Shown: positions 36,081 through 46,649, counted from the stretch's first letter. The stretch is 64,000 nucleotides of DNA from Effrenium voratum (GCA_963377175.1 CAUJNA010000482.1:15001-79000), one strand, 5' to 3'. The notes: generated by a model not told the origin, from the letters alone. Numbers and translations: made by a program.

Positions 36081-36176
36081 TTCCCCATTCTCTCCATCCT
36101 TCTTTCTAGAAAACCTTCAGAAACCCGGGGAAACGGCTGGTGATTGAAAAGAACGATGTTTAAAAAGAATGGGGAA
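36081..36176. mobile_element. Family F element, copy 1
   Basis: TTCCCCATTCTCTCCA at the left; TAAAAAGAATGGGGAA at the right. CTTCTTTCTAGAAAACC and GAAAAGAACGATG inside are shared with 36505-36615. Confidence 0.65.
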
Positions 36177-36504
36177 TCAACCCTAGAAAAGCAGCGCTGT
36201 TTGGCAGGTGTGTTCAGAGGTCATTGCATTTGTCTCATAAAGGTGATCAATGTACTGCTCGTTTCCCTGAAACTGAAACACTTTTTGGAGGTTCCAAAAA
36301 GGGACATGGAGGAGACCCTGTGGCTTTAAAGGGAAACCAACAAAAAAAACGCCCGAAAGGGTGTCTATTTTGAGAGCGACCCGGCCACGGGTTTAACGGT
36401 TTCACCCAGACTTTGAGGCCGCGTAGCTCATGTCCCTCAGGAACAAAGAGCACAACCAACTGGGGTAGTCTCAAAATAGGGAAGCCCAAACTTCTAGGGA
36501 TAAC

Positions 36505-36615
36505 TTCCCCATTCTTTCCAGGGATCCTTCTTTCTAGAAAACCACCCAAAAACCCTGGGGAAATGGCGATCGGTTTTTGAAAAGAACGATGGCTGAAAAG
36601 AATGGAGAAGGAATC
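36505..36615. mobile_element. Family F element, copy 2
   Basis: TTCCCCATTCTTTCCAGGGA at the left; GCTGAAAAGAATGGAGAAGG at the right. A shorter relative with the same right end is at 44589-44650. No target duplication can be read. Confidence 0.62.
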
Positions 36616-36815
36616 AACCCATAGAAAACTGGGTTCGTTTCCTTTGATTTGCCTTTTACAAACGACCCAAAAAGCGTTCCCTCACAAAGTCACACCCAAA
36701 CCCGGTGGCCATCCTCCGGTCCCTTCTTGCCAGGTTGTGCGCACACAAATAGGGCTGGACCTGGACGAACAGAAAACACACACGCACAAATTCAAAGCAA
36801 TAGCCAGGGAGAAAA

Positions 36816-36943
36816 AGAGGGGAGAGAGAGAGAAAGGGAGGAGGGAGACAGAGAGAGAGAGCGAGAGAGAGTGAGAGAGAGAGAGAGATGGAGTGGGAGT
36901 GGGAGTGGGAGAGAAAGAGAGAGAGAGAGAGCAAAAGAGATAC

Positions 36944-36979
<36 letters not shown>

Positions 36980-37380
36980 AGCGAGAGCGAGAGAACGAGA
37001 AATAGACAAGTAGAGAAATAGCGAAATAAAGAAATAGAGAAAGAGAGAAAGAAAGATATAGAGAAAAACAAGAATTATAGAAATGAAGGAATGGAGAACT
37101 GGAAAGATAGAGAAATGGAGGAATGTAGAGAAACAAAGAAAAGAGAAACAGAAAACATGAGAAATAGAGAAAGAGAGAAACAAAGAAATGGAGATAAACG
37201 AAGAAAAAGATAAACAGAGAAACATTGAGAAAAAAAAATAGACACAGAGTAGAGAGAGAGAGAGAAGGAGAGATAGAGATAGTGATAGAGACAGATAGAC
37301 CAGATAGTGAAACGAAAAAGCGAGGCAAAACAAAAAGAAGGAAGAGGAGAAGGAGGAGGAGAAGGAGAAGCAGAAGACTC
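36816..37380. repeat. GA-rich purine tract
   Basis: AG/GAGA repeats with GGGAGTGGGAGT and later GAAATAGAGA units, almost all purine on the plus strand for 560 bp. It lies between the second retroelement's 3' side and the rest. Confidence 0.92.
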
Positions 37381-37578
37381 TTCAAAGCACCACATTGGTG
37401 CTACTGGTACCTTAATCGCGAACGGTGCATCCTTTACGCCGCATAAGGATTAGTGCCAAAATGGGAGGATTGCCCAGCTCCACTGGGCAGCTCCCCTCAG
37501 CAGCTGATGGGAGTAGAATTGATGCCACTCCCACAGCGAGGGAGGAATCCTCCCACCTCACCGGATGCCCTCCCGGCA

Positions 37579-38830
37579 TCATGGGTGAGGAAGGAAAGTA
37601 GCGAAGATCAGCTTGATCAATTCGCTTTCGACTGAGGGGAAGACCCGGTTCTCAGTCGGAAATTGCGGGTCCGGATGAGTAAGTTCATCCGCCCATGTGT
37701 TAAAGTCGCGCTTCACATGCGACGGTCCTAACATGACCTGGTGGTCATGCAGTGTTAACACAATTTCCATGAGGATGGCCGCATTGGGCATCCTGCGAGT
37801 GGAATCGTTAAGCAGGGAGAAAACGTTTCCCTGGTTATCACTAGCAACCAGAATCCTAGTGTGAGAAGCCGAGCCGGCTGCACAAAGCAGAACAGCCCTC
37901 ACCAAAAGGAGGAGGCCGAAGAGCTCCAAGGCCGCTATCGCCCGCTGCGGGTCCCCAGTAGTGAAGGCCCACGGCTCGCCCTCCGGTGTGATTCTGTGTT
38001 GGAACCACTTCACTCGGGACTTGTCGGGGTTGGGCACGTCCGAGCACCAACCACCAACCCATGCATGGTCCGCCTGTTTGCCAGCTCCCGCATCAGATGC
38101 CCCCGTCCATGGAAGTGTGGGAGCAAATGGAGATGCCAGTGGGAACCTCTGGTTGAAGAGCTTCCCCAGAAGGATGGCCAGAGCACGAACCAGCTTCGGT
38201 GGCCTGCCCGAAGTGGTGCAGGCCTTCTTCCAGCTCCAAAAGGGCTGGAGGAAAGGTTTCGTCAATGGACACGCCGAAGTAGCCCATTGAATCCGGCCCA
38301 GGGCTTGTTCCACCTCCTTGCTGGTAAAGATGTCCCCCTGGGCCAGCCGTTTGAGAGTGGCCAGGATTATGACGTGCTTGACTGGAGCCAGCAGCACACA
38401 GGGCGTGATTGGGTCCACCACGAATCCCAACCAGGTATTGACCGGGGAGAGCGCCGTCTTCTTCCAAGAAAGCGGGACTCCCAGCGCCAGAAGAGTGGCC
38501 AGGATGGCTGTGGCGTCCCAGTCCGCCCTGCTGCATCTGAGGACCCAGCAGTAGTCGTCCACAAAAACTAAGTGCCAGTCTACCTGAGGGAAGATGTAGT
38601 ACAAGAGTCTGAGCACCAAGGATGCCTTTCTTCCCCAGTACAGTTGTGCCGAGGCCATGCCGTACGTGCCCACTCTATTGACCCACCACCGGTTCTGGAT
38701 GCAGGCCACCTGGTATTTCCAGTCTTTCTGGAGCACTTTTATGCGCCTGTGGGCCTTGGTGACATCCGCCTTGAGGATGATGAAGGTTTCCCCCTGTGTC
38801 GGCGGCTGCCACGTCAGGGGTTCCCCCCTG
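37579..38830 (-). CDS. Reverse transcriptase core and RNase H, uninterrupted
   Basis: About 417 codons with no stop. RT motif A ILKADVTKAHRR, motif B NRVGTYGMASAQLYW and motif C LVFVDDYCW with both catalytic aspartates. The thumb follows, then an RNase H with its four acidic positions in TGASDAGAG, AIAALELFG, LVASDNQGN and DFNTWADEL. It would copy element RNA to DNA and degrade the RNA. Upstream parts carry frameshifts, so this copy is not autonomous, but the intact core suggests a fairly young insertion. Confidence 0.85.
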
Positions 38831-38959
38831 CTCCCCCCCGGGCGTTCCGTGCCTGGGGGGGTTGGGGGGAATGGGGCCCTCCGATCAGGGCCCTCGGCAC
38901 CTGGGAGTGGCCCCTTCCCTGAGGGTGTTGAGAGACGTCCAGGCCGCCTGAGGTCTCCA

Positions 38960-39480
38960 TCATCCGCCTGCCCCTATCAGGGGCACCGGCTGGCGAACAT
39001 CCCGAGGTTCCTCATCAGTGCCCGAGGATGGGGCTCGGAGTAGATGAGGATGGTCCGCCGCTGTCCTGAGCCAGTGGATGGCATGGAGGCAGTCTCCAAC
39101 CATCGGTGCGGTGGTCTTCTCCTCCGTGTGAGCCTGGATGTGTGCGTTTGCTCCCCCTTTTGAGCCATCATAGATCGTCCTGATCTTGTCCGACTCATCA
39201 ATCCCTGCAAGGGGGCCCGGGCAAAGTTCCTCCGGTTTGCAGCGGCACCTCTCTGCCGCCTCGGAGCGAGTGAAGGGCCCGTCCACCATGTCCAAGGCTC
39301 GTTCCTCGTAACAGGTTGATTCGATTTCCTTGGCAAAGAGTTCAGCCGTTGGGTAGTTACCATGAGCCACTGGCGGGGGGGGTTCCCCCAGCCAGGCTTC
39401 TCCCTTAAGCTCCTCCTTAGTGGGCCAAACTAGGGTCCGAGACTCCCAAGGGGACCCCCTCTTTCAGTGTTAGGGGGAAT
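38960..39480 (-). pseudogene. RT N-terminal region of retroelement 2
   Basis: One frame gives SGDPDWEFPLTLKEGVPLGV. The next gives GNYPTAELFAKEIESTCYEE and KIRTIYDGSKGGANAHIQAH, the RT fingers with the RTIYDGS motif. The frame is lost between about 38960 and 38830, before motif A. Confidence 0.7.
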
Positions 39481-39555
39481 TCCCAATCAGGGTCACCTGA
39501 AAGGGATGCCAAGTGCGACACTAAGTCCAGGAGGAAGGGTTGTCCTGGACATCGT

Positions 39556-40272
39556 TCATGGAGGTGCCTCGGTCCTAGGATTGAGTTGGGGGCTTTCAAA
39601 GCCTCGCAGGAGCCGCTGGACGTCCTTGGCCTGCAGTCGGCGGATAGTGGCCGTGGTCGCATCGAAGCAAGGGAAGTCGCCCGCCATCTGGTCGTCGCTG
39701 AACTGGTAGAGGCCCTCCGAGACCTTGAGGGCCTTGGTGAACACGCTCCCCCCCGGCGGGGGGGCTGCGGGGTTCTCATCCTCCTCCGAGGACGCCTGCT
39801 CCTTGACCTTCGCCATCAGCTCCCGGCGCCTCTGCCACTTGGCGTCTGCCCGGGCATCCAGGCGGGTCTCCTCCAAGCGGGCTGCAGCCGAGGGGGACCT
39901 GGGCATCGGCAGCTCCTTCTCGTCCTGCGCCCGGAGCTCCTCCATGGGCACGTCCTCCTCCGGCGGGTTCAGGAGCTCCAGGAACGCCCCTGGGGGGCGT
40001 GTCAGGGCCTTCGGCACCTGCGCCACCCCAGGGGCTGCATCTTCCATCGGCTCATCCTCTGCCTTGCGCTTGGCCGGGATAAGGGGGGTCTGCTCCAGCT
40101 CATCTGCGCTTGAGAAGAAACGCTCGTCAGGTGCCTGAGGGACCTCGGCAGCCAAAACGGTCCATCCTTCTTCCTCCCTCTTCACGAGGCTCGCCAGGTA
40201 CTTTGCCATGGAGGCCTTTGCCTTAGCCTTAGCCTCTGCTACCGCGGCACCGGCGTAGGCGGGGGCGTACAT
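39556..40272 (-). CDS. ORF1 of retroelement 2, function unknown
   Basis: Begins MYAPAYAGAAVAEAKAKAKA at the ATG at 40272 and runs 238 codons. It is charged and low in complexity, with EEDVPMEELRAQDEKELPMP and a C-terminal LRGFESPQLNPR before a stop. The next frame appears to continue towards the RT. It probably corresponds to a gag or ORF1 protein. No zinc knuckle. Confidence 0.5.
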   Translation of the reverse strand: MYAPAYAGAAVAEAKAKAKASMAKYLASLVKREEEGWTVLAAEVPQAPDERFFSSADELEQTPLIPAKRKAEDEPMEDAAPGVAQVPKALTRPPGAFLELLNPPEEDVPMEELRAQDEKELPMPRSPSAAARLEETRLDARADAKWQRRRELMAKVKEQASSEEDENPAAPPPGGSVFTKALKVSEGLYQFSDDQMAGDFPCFDATTATIRRLQAKDVQRLLRGFESPQLNPRTEAPP

Positions 40273-40331
40273 GGCTTTGAGAGAGGGGAAAGAAAGATTT
40301 CAAATCACAAGACCAAAGATCAAAAGGTCCA

Positions 40332-40346
40332 CTTGAGCCAAAATGG
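40332..40346 (-). other. Relict dinoflagellate spliced leader (3' 15 nt)
   Basis: The minus strand reads CCATTTTGGCTCAAG, identical to nucleotides 8-22 of the 22-nt DinoSL, 59 nt before the ORF1 ATG. An exact 15-mer is expected by chance about once in ten thousand windows of this size. It also forms part of a 12-bp imperfect inverted repeat (CCACTTGAGCCA and TGGCCCAAGTGG). Presence indicates that the element's ancestor was reverse-transcribed from a trans-spliced mRNA (inference). Confidence 0.75.
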
Positions 40347-40399
40347 TGGCCCAAGTGGATACTTATTAAGAGTCAAGACAAGCGACCACCTACGGTTAA

Positions 40400-41100
40400 C
40401 GCTTTAGCCCAAAACAAGAACAAGAAAGAGAACGATGTTGTGCTCCTCGATTGGAATTGGCTTGTAGTTCAAGTGCCATCCATAGCTCAAATTGGGCTCA
40501 TGCTTGTGACTAACTAAACTGGGCAGATCAGCACATGCTAAAGCAAGTTTGGTATCAAGATCACGGAAAGTATATCTCAGAAAATTGTCTGGAAAATCCT
40601 TCCTGTCTGCCTGCTGCACTCAACTCCGCTGTGTGTGCACATCTGACATTGAGCTGTTTTGTCAACAAGAGCTCGCGACTTGCCAAGGCGCGTGGGCCAG
40701 GCCGTCTCAAAACCTGTCGCCACTGCTGTCAGCCTGGCAAACGGGAAATGGGCTTGCTGGCTTCTCAGACCTGTACCAATCGGAAGACACTGCACATGTT
40801 CCAAAGAATGCACGAGCCACTGCAAAGGACCCTGGTCACGTCAGAGCGCCCGGAGACCCAAACATGTCCTTTGTCCGTGGGGTGTCCTTTTTCTCTCGCT
40901 CAAAGCTGCAACGGCAACATGAAAGGCATAGCCATCGGCCATCAGCGCGCGCATGCTGGGAGCGCATCACGCCAGCTGAAAATACAAAACCTGGGCTGCC
41001 CAAATCCCCTGCGACAAAGTTTAACAGTTGGTGGGTTAAATGGCAACCTACCACTCAACTCTGAAAAGTCTAAAAGCTAAGAAACCAGATGCGCCATCCC
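40400..41100. other. No gene recognised
   Basis: Apart from a degraded relative of the family E region at 41014-41090 (AAGTTTAACAGTTGGTGGG, CTGAAAAGTCTAAAAGC), I see nothing identifiable. Confidence 0.35.
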
Positions 41101-41104
41101 AATG

Positions 41105-41523
41105 TCAGTCCTCTGGGAAGCCTTTCGCATCGTGGCATCCCACGGCCCGCCCTTGGAGACGGAACCCGCGGCGCGATTGAAGTCCGAGCTTGTCTGTGAC
41201 CTCTTCCAGGGTCAATGCATGCGGGTCCTGCATGTTTGCCAAGAGCAGCGCCGCATCTTTCACACCCTCCACCCGCATCATCTTGTCAAGCCCTTCACGA
41301 GCAGCCCCAATTCAATCCACGGTCATTGCTCTCGACCACGTAGATTACGCAGATCACGTCGTCATGACAATGGCTCGCCTGAGTCCCAAGCCTTGAACTT
41401 GAAAACATATCTATCTCGCGTTTCGACGTTGAAGCCGTTCGCAACGGTTCTCGTGCTGCGTACCTCACCAACGTTCCATAGAGGACCATCCAGCACCAGC
41501 AGCATGCTCGCTATTTGAATCTC
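41105..41523 (-). pseudogene. Arf-family small GTPase pseudogene
   Basis: The 5' part reads EIQIASMLLVLDG, jumps to WNVGEVRSTRTVANGFNVET and RDRYVFKFKAWDSG. After a frameshift it continues VIYVVESNDRG, and after a second shift AAREGLDKMMRVEGVKDAAL, LLANMQDPHALTLEEVTDKL, GLQSRRGF. These match Arf: the GFNVET switch I region, WDxGG, FVVDSNDRE, AREEL, FANKQDLP and EVTDKLGL. The P-loop GxxxxGKT is missing, NKQD has become NMQD, and WDVGGQDKIRPLWRHY is deleted after WDSG. With two frameshifts it cannot bind GTP. No introns are seen, so it is probably a processed copy. Confidence 0.85.
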
Positions 41524-42146
41524 ATCAGCTCCGATGCGCCAAGGACCCAAACAATTTGCTCCACCTGCGTCGAGGTCTGCTGGGAGCGCAAACTGCCGCA
41601 GCACCAGCGATGACCCCAACCACAAGCGGTTGGAAGCGGGGGAAGGGAAGCTAAGCTTGCCTCACCTCAATCACGGGGGGCTCCCGGCATTTTGCTGGGG
41701 AATCCGCAGGCGAATCCGCGAAGACGAGCGTGATGCTGCGATGAAGCGAATGCAAAGCGGGTCTCGCAGGCTTGGCACTACACCTTCATCCCGGGAAACT
41801 CCACAAAGATCCGGGCGACGAGAACCGAGAAACGAAACTACGATCAAACATGTCTTCCCCAGCAAGCATGCCACCACTTTCAGCACTTCAATCATAAATC
41901 GCCAAGCTCTGGACATCTATTCCTTCCAAGTCCAAGCCAAACCAATTCTAGTCCTCAGATCCCCGGCTAAAAGTGAATATCTTTTGGTGGGCGAAATGGA
42001 AAGCCCCACTACACACTAAAAAGCTGAAAGGCTAAGGAACCGGATGGCTGGGAGCCAAGAATTCAAGGAGGACAGCGTCATTCCGACAGCGTCTTACCCC
42101 CTCTGCCTCTTCGAAGGCTTCCAGTTCGCCTCGAGCTGCGCTTCTT

Positions 42147-42270
42147 GGCCATTCAAAATCCTAATCGTACTGTGAACATCCCAGTCCAACCACTAAGTTA
42201 GGTTCTGACATGGGTGGTGAATTCACCTACCAACCAAAATGGGATTCCAGAACGGTTTTGACCCACGGCC
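42147..42270. mobile_element. MITE family A, copy 5
   Basis: GGCCATTCAAAATCC at the left (a gap in the TIR) and GGTTTTGACCCACGGCC at the right. The interior GTGAACATCCCAGTCCAACC and GGGTGGTGAATTCACCTA are close to the 52490 copy. The target duplication is unclear. Confidence 0.75.
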
Positions 42271-42552
42271 ATCTCCTTTTGCCTCGGTATTCCTCTGCAT
42301 CTTAATCTCCTTCACATGAAAAAGGCCTCACCTGGGTAGAGATTTGTTACTGCTGGTGGTGCCGACCCCTTTACATTGCTACTGTCAGACCTCTTATGAC
42401 TGACATGTCTTGCTTGCTTCCTCCAGTACCGTGCTGATCACACTATGGCTGCGCCAGTCCTAGTGTTCAGGCAAATCAAAAGGCTGCACGGTGTGCTTGT
42501 CAACTTGTCAACGCTATTGGCAATTCTGACGCTGATACCGTTTGCGAGTGGG

Positions 42553-42860
42553 CTGTGGCTCAAAAAAGTGGTACCAAAATGGCACCCTTGGGGAAGCACA
42601 ACCAGGGCGCACCCACGGTGCCCTGTTGCAGGGCGCATCCCGGGCATTCTTTTTGGTGATGCGAGGTGTCTGCCATGGCACCTACGCCTTTGGAATCAAA
42701 GGACTGCGCATGGGCCCCAGCACACAGGCATCCTTACATTTAAAAAAAAAAAAAAAAAAAAAACTGAGCATTGCCTTGCAAATGGTGGTTTCCCTTTATT
42801 CTGGCATGGAAAAAGCCATGTTTCAAATGGTTGCAAAATGTATCTTTTAAGGAGCCCTGG
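42553..42860. repeat. Partial family B element and dispersed repeat M, copy 2
   Basis: Begins GGCTGTGGCTCAAAAAAGTG with ACCAAAATGGCACCCTTGG, then the M blocks TTGCAAATGGTGGTT and AAGCCATGTTTCAAATGG. A run of 22 A occupies the place where other copies have a short A stretch. Confidence 0.55.
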
Positions 42861-42899
42861 CACACTTTCCGGGTTTACAAAATGACCAGAACTGCCCGG

Positions 42900-43335
42900 C
42901 TCCCGGGAGAATGAGTCCCGTTCCAAGCTCCGTGCTGAACTGCTCTTCGATGGACTCCTCTACCTGGCTGGAAGCCGAAAATGTCCCAAATCCCAGTGGG
43001 CCAAAACACCCACAAGGTCCACCTCTCGGGGCGATGAGGTAAACGAGGCCCAAAAAGGTCGGCCTTATCAAGCGAGACCCAGCACCGGAAACCTGTTTAA
43101 CCCCTCTTGCACGTGCAACACACAAAAAAAACAAAAAACGGCCCTTCGGAAGGGTGGACCCCTCTCAGATTCGAATCCCCAAAAGCATGTGTTGCGCATT
43201 CATTTGCTGCACCCTTTTTCTTCCGGGACCAAAGGCGCCACTCTTTGCAATCCCCCGCGCCCCCTATTTTCCGTGACTCGTCTCTCTCGGTTGCGGCCTC
43301 TGATCCATCGTCCTCCTGGAATGCGACTGCCACCC
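42900..43335 (-). other. Two short exon-like patches, not assigned
   Basis: Minus frames VEESIEEQFSTELGTGLILP (42900-42965, after a CCAG acceptor) and RVAVAFQEDDGSEAATERDE (43270-43335) look coding but are short and have no recognised family. Confidence 0.25.
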
Positions 43336-43337
43336 TG

Positions 43338-43566
43338 ATGTTGACCCCATGTTAATCTCAGTTGTTCAGTGACCCTGTAAAAAAAAGGTACCCTTTTTGG
43401 GGAAGACCATGTTTAGTGGGGCAGCCACCAAAAAAAATGGAAAAAGGGTGCCAGTGAACAACTGAGTAACCCCAGTTGATTAATATGGGGTGTTCCCGTC
43501 CAAAAGTGATGAATCCCCACTAAAACCAGGGAATAAACTGGGGATCAATAATCCGGGGTCAACATT
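43338..43566. mobile_element. Family G element interrupted by element H
   Basis: Left arm ATGTTGACCCC and right arm TCCGGGGTCAACATT bracket AATATGGGGTGTTCCC and AATCCCCACTAAAACCAGGG, the family G interior in the opposite order. The left arm is split at 43357 by H; removing H restores the arm spacing of the other copies. Confidence 0.7.
43357..43466. mobile_element. MITE family H nested in family G
   Basis: CTCAGTTGTTCA at the left and TGAACAACTGAG at the right, a perfect 12-bp inverted repeat, 110 bp long. Flanks TAAT and TAAC (3 of 4). The interior is unrelated to the other families. Confidence 0.75.
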
Positions 43567-43867
43567 ATACTTAGAAACACACGCAAGTGGAATGGTAGAA
43601 ACGCCAGCCGAGGATTTCCGTTATCGACATAAGCTTCTCAGGCCAAATCAATGTGCCATTCAAGCAAAAAATGAATGGACCATTTTGAAGGAATCTTGAA
43701 GGAACGAGCAAATATCAGAGACATGAGCAACATCCAAGACGGCGCTGCCTGAGCAACCAAACAGCAGGACACCCACATCCAAAACGTCGCAATCCAAAGC
43801 CCTCCGACCCAAGCGGGCCCAATTGCGTCTAATTGGATCAACAAGACTCAACAACTGATGTAACAGT

Positions 43868-43868
43868 G

Positions 43869-43901
<33 letters not shown>

Positions 43902-43915
43902 ATATATATTTATAC
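43868..43915. repeat. (TA)n microsatellite
   Basis: TA dinucleotides interrupted twice by TTTA. Confidence 0.92.
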
Positions 43916-44146
43916 ACATGTATTTAATATGTATTTATGCATAACACTTGGTACATTATAGTACAGCTCTTGTAGTCAGTACGCTCAATGCAATTCCAAG
44001 ATCAAGTCAGTCGAACGCCACGCCGAAATCACACAACTCTCCAGCTCCAGACACGTGCATTGCTGTCACTGGTTTGAACAGCAGGCTACAATTCCATCAT
44101 GGTTTGACCGTCCTGAATTGTAAGATACCCTCCCGTTCACTGATAT

Positions 44147-44196
44147 GGAACCCACCAAAGGGTCCACGTTAGGAACCCACCAAAGGGTCCACGTTA
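44147..44196 (+). repeat. 25-bp tandem duplication
   Basis: GGAACCCACCAAAGGGTCCA followed by CGTTA, twice without a gap. Confidence 0.92.
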
Positions 44197-44588
44197 GCGA
44201 GGAAAATGGTCTTTCAGGAACCCCATTCCATGCGGCAGCGTGGATGGGAGGGTGCAAGAAACCACTATGATGAAGGAGAGAGTCATATAGACTTCCAGCC
44301 GCACCTGTTTCTTGTACATCTCAATGTGACAATTAAGTGTCAAACCAAATTGCGCAGTCAATGACCCATGGCGGCAAACCCCCACTTTGTGGCAAACAGG
44401 GTCATCAGTTCCGTCGTTGGAAGAAATGGAACATGCGCGGCGAACCCCCGCCTGCGGCGCCCTCGCGGGGCCGGCGGCCAAGGAGCTACCTGTTTATCGA
44501 CGGCGTGGCGTTGTGCCGTTCGTTGGAGAGGTCTCAAGGGCAGGGCTGTGGGAAGTGACCACAGCTCCAGGGCTACAGTCCCAGTTCT

Positions 44589-44650
44589 TTCCAGGGATCC
44601 GTCTTTTCAGGAAGAACGATGGTTGAAAAGAATGGGGAATCAACCCCATG
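44589..44650. mobile_element. Family F fragment
   Basis: TTCTTTCCAGGGATCC and GAACGATGGTTGAAAAGAAT match the copy at 36505. Confidence 0.55.
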
Positions 44651-44900
44651 AACAATAGCGATACAACAGGAAGTCGCTTCCCAAAGACCAACCTCCCAAA
44701 AAAAGGGGAGATTCCTTTGTATCAGGGAGATTCCCCTGTATCGCAGAAGTGGGGATAAACCCCGAGTGATCCCGCAACCCTCAAGGGAAACCAAAAAAGA
44801 AAAACCCGTCGCGGGGATCGTTGGAGACCATATTTGCCTACGCCTCCCAGTCTTGTGTTCCCGCCCCGAGCTCCTACACCCAAAACAACGCACGCCAGCC

Positions 44901-45006
44901 ATAGGTGTCCTTTTAGGGGAAATAGATGGCCCTGGTAGATGATTCAACCACCAGGTAAACCAGGGCCCTCTATTTTTCTAGCAAAACAGCCAAAAAGGAC
45001 GCCTAT
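44901..45006. mobile_element. Family J fold-back element
   Basis: ATAGGTGTCCTTTTAGGGG at the left; AAAAAGGACGCCTAT at the right, 13 of 14 terminal bases complementary. The interior has GGGAAATAGATGGCCCTGGT mirrored by ACCAGGGCCCTCTATTTTTC, so most of the element folds back. Confidence 0.75.
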
Positions 45007-45635
45007 GACGCCAGCTGGCAAGTGTTCCAAAACCCAGTTGTTGCAGTTGTTGTGCAGTGTGGCATTCTATGCCGCGCGCTTTTTGCGGCAACGATTTCAA
45101 GTTGTTTCTTCTCTATCCCTATCCAAAGGAAAATCAGCTTCCGCCTTCGTTGCAGAATTTCATACTGAATCTTCACATCCCATTTGTACAGTAATTTCTC
45201 ATGCCAAGCGCCAGAATTTGTTGACTTCCTTGCTCGCCTGTGCCCACATTGCTCACATGGTTACCCTCCTCCAAATCCCCATGATAGTGGATGGGAGGGA
45301 GGGTACATCCTTGCACTCACGGCCAGTGTTTGCCAAGTTCTCCGAGATGGGTCAGAAGTTTCAGGCAGTTCCCACTCGAGTGGCATCCTCAGTTCCCTGT
45401 TAGCTTCAAGGTTGCGTGGCACAGTGTGTGCAAGGTAGGAGGAGGGGGCCTGGGGCAAAAGATGTGAAATCACGGCAAAACATTGAGTGCGGGTATCCTG
45501 CATGTACTCGTCGGCAACGAGAAGGCCATATTATATACATGATATACACATATAAAGCTCAAGGAGGCTTACGCAGCTCATGATTAATCAGCATTTGACA
45601 AGCCTCTCACGCAGGTGATATTTTTTTTAATAGAT

Positions 45636-45722
45636 GGGTGTCCTTGGCAAATGGTTTATAAAAACCAATCTAAAGTGGAAACCATCAATTTCTGTCCAAG
45701 CTAACCTTTCCAAAGGACACCT
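45636..45722. mobile_element. Family J relative
   Basis: GGTGTCCTTGGCAAATGGTT at the left; CCTTTCCAAAGGACACC at the right. Confidence 0.55.
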
Positions 45723-46071
45723 GCCGCGGATGGGCCAAATCCATTTCGCACCACCAAAGAAACCCTGGTGTCTGATGACTCCCCCTGCACTTACCAGCTC
45801 ACGTCATCGTTTCAACCATGGCTTCATTTCATGGTGCGAAATGGATTTAGTGCATCCACAGCATCATGCCTCTGTCGTGCCCATTGTGTCCACATATTGG
45901 TGACATAGAGACTCTTCTGCCTTTGACCAGCGACGGCCAGCAGAATCTTGGAAAGCTCCGGACCAGCGCTCCGCAACACGCCCGCCCGAGAACATGCGGT
46001 GGATGCCAAGGAAGTCCATGTGCTTTCAGTGGCGAGGTGAAGCCGGAGGCGCCCGGCCCTGGTAAATGGGC

Positions 46072-46136
46072 CGCAAAGCCCATCTAAACCAGAGCCCATC
46101 TATGTTTAACCAGGCTCACCTAAAAAGGACACCTAT
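46072..46136. mobile_element. Family J right-end fragment
   Basis: CTAAAAAGGACACCTATG preceded by CCCATCTATGTTTAACCAGG, similar to the J copies. Confidence 0.5.
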
Positions 46137-46181
46137 GTACACAAATATGATAGGACTTGAGCTGTGCGAGAAAAACTGAGG

Positions 46182-46287
46182 TTCCTTTGGCCTCGAGCTT
46201 CGCTTCTTTTAGGAGCTCCTCGACCCTCGGGACCAGCGCTGCCCAAAGCCTTCGATCGCGTGAGAAACTCTCGATTCGCCTGGGCTG
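46182..46287 (-). CDS. Exon-like block, unknown protein
   Basis: After a CCCAG acceptor, the minus frame reads RIESFSRDRRLWAALVPRVE then ELLKEAKLEAK, ending G followed by GA, one of the donor types seen in the permease gene. No family recognised. The segment 45900-46040 on the same strand is also open, in two competing frames. Confidence 0.35.
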
Positions 46288-46376
46288 CTGCCTGCGTTCC
46301 GGCCGGAGAGGTCGATGTCCCCAGAGCCTCGAGCCACTTTCACATGGGTGGCTCATCTTTTTTGGGGGACCCGTCC

Positions 46377-46410
46377 CCGAAAATAAATAAATAAATAAAT
46401 AAATAAATAT
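46377..46410. repeat. (AAAT)n microsatellite
   Basis: Seven AAAT units, then an AT-rich stretch to 46440. Confidence 0.9.
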
Positions 46411-46649
46411 GTATACATACAAAAAATGTATATATTATATACCTGCAGCTGATGTCTGAGTGGTGAGCCAAGCGCCACTGAACAAATATGTCAGGCGCCA
46501 CGGGTGGCATGGCCAAGACAATCAAAAGCTAGGATCATGGGCATGAAGCTCCTCTGCCCATATCGGCTCTGGAGTTCTGAATGACTTGTGGAACTTGGGG
46601 AACTCAGAAGTACGTGAGGTGGCGATTGCTCTAAAATACGAAAGCACGT

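Larger units (their letters stand above)
37579..40272 (-). mobile_element. Retroelement 2, ORF1 to RT-RNase H
   Basis: The minus-strand order is: ORF1 from an ATG at 40272, then an RT N-terminal region (39417-38960), then the RT core and RNase H ending at 37579. There are about three frame changes. A relict spliced leader lies 59 nt before ORF1. No LTR, split repeat or tyrosine recombinase was found, so whether it is DIRS-like or another RT-RNase H class is open. The 3' side reaches a hairpin (TCCTTTACGCCGCATAAGGA) and the GA-rich tract. Confidence 0.8.

Noticed and set aside
45850..46060. Exon on the minus strand upstream of 45.8 kb
   Set aside because: Three competing frames are open with similar quality and no junction fixes the phase, so I did not call a product.
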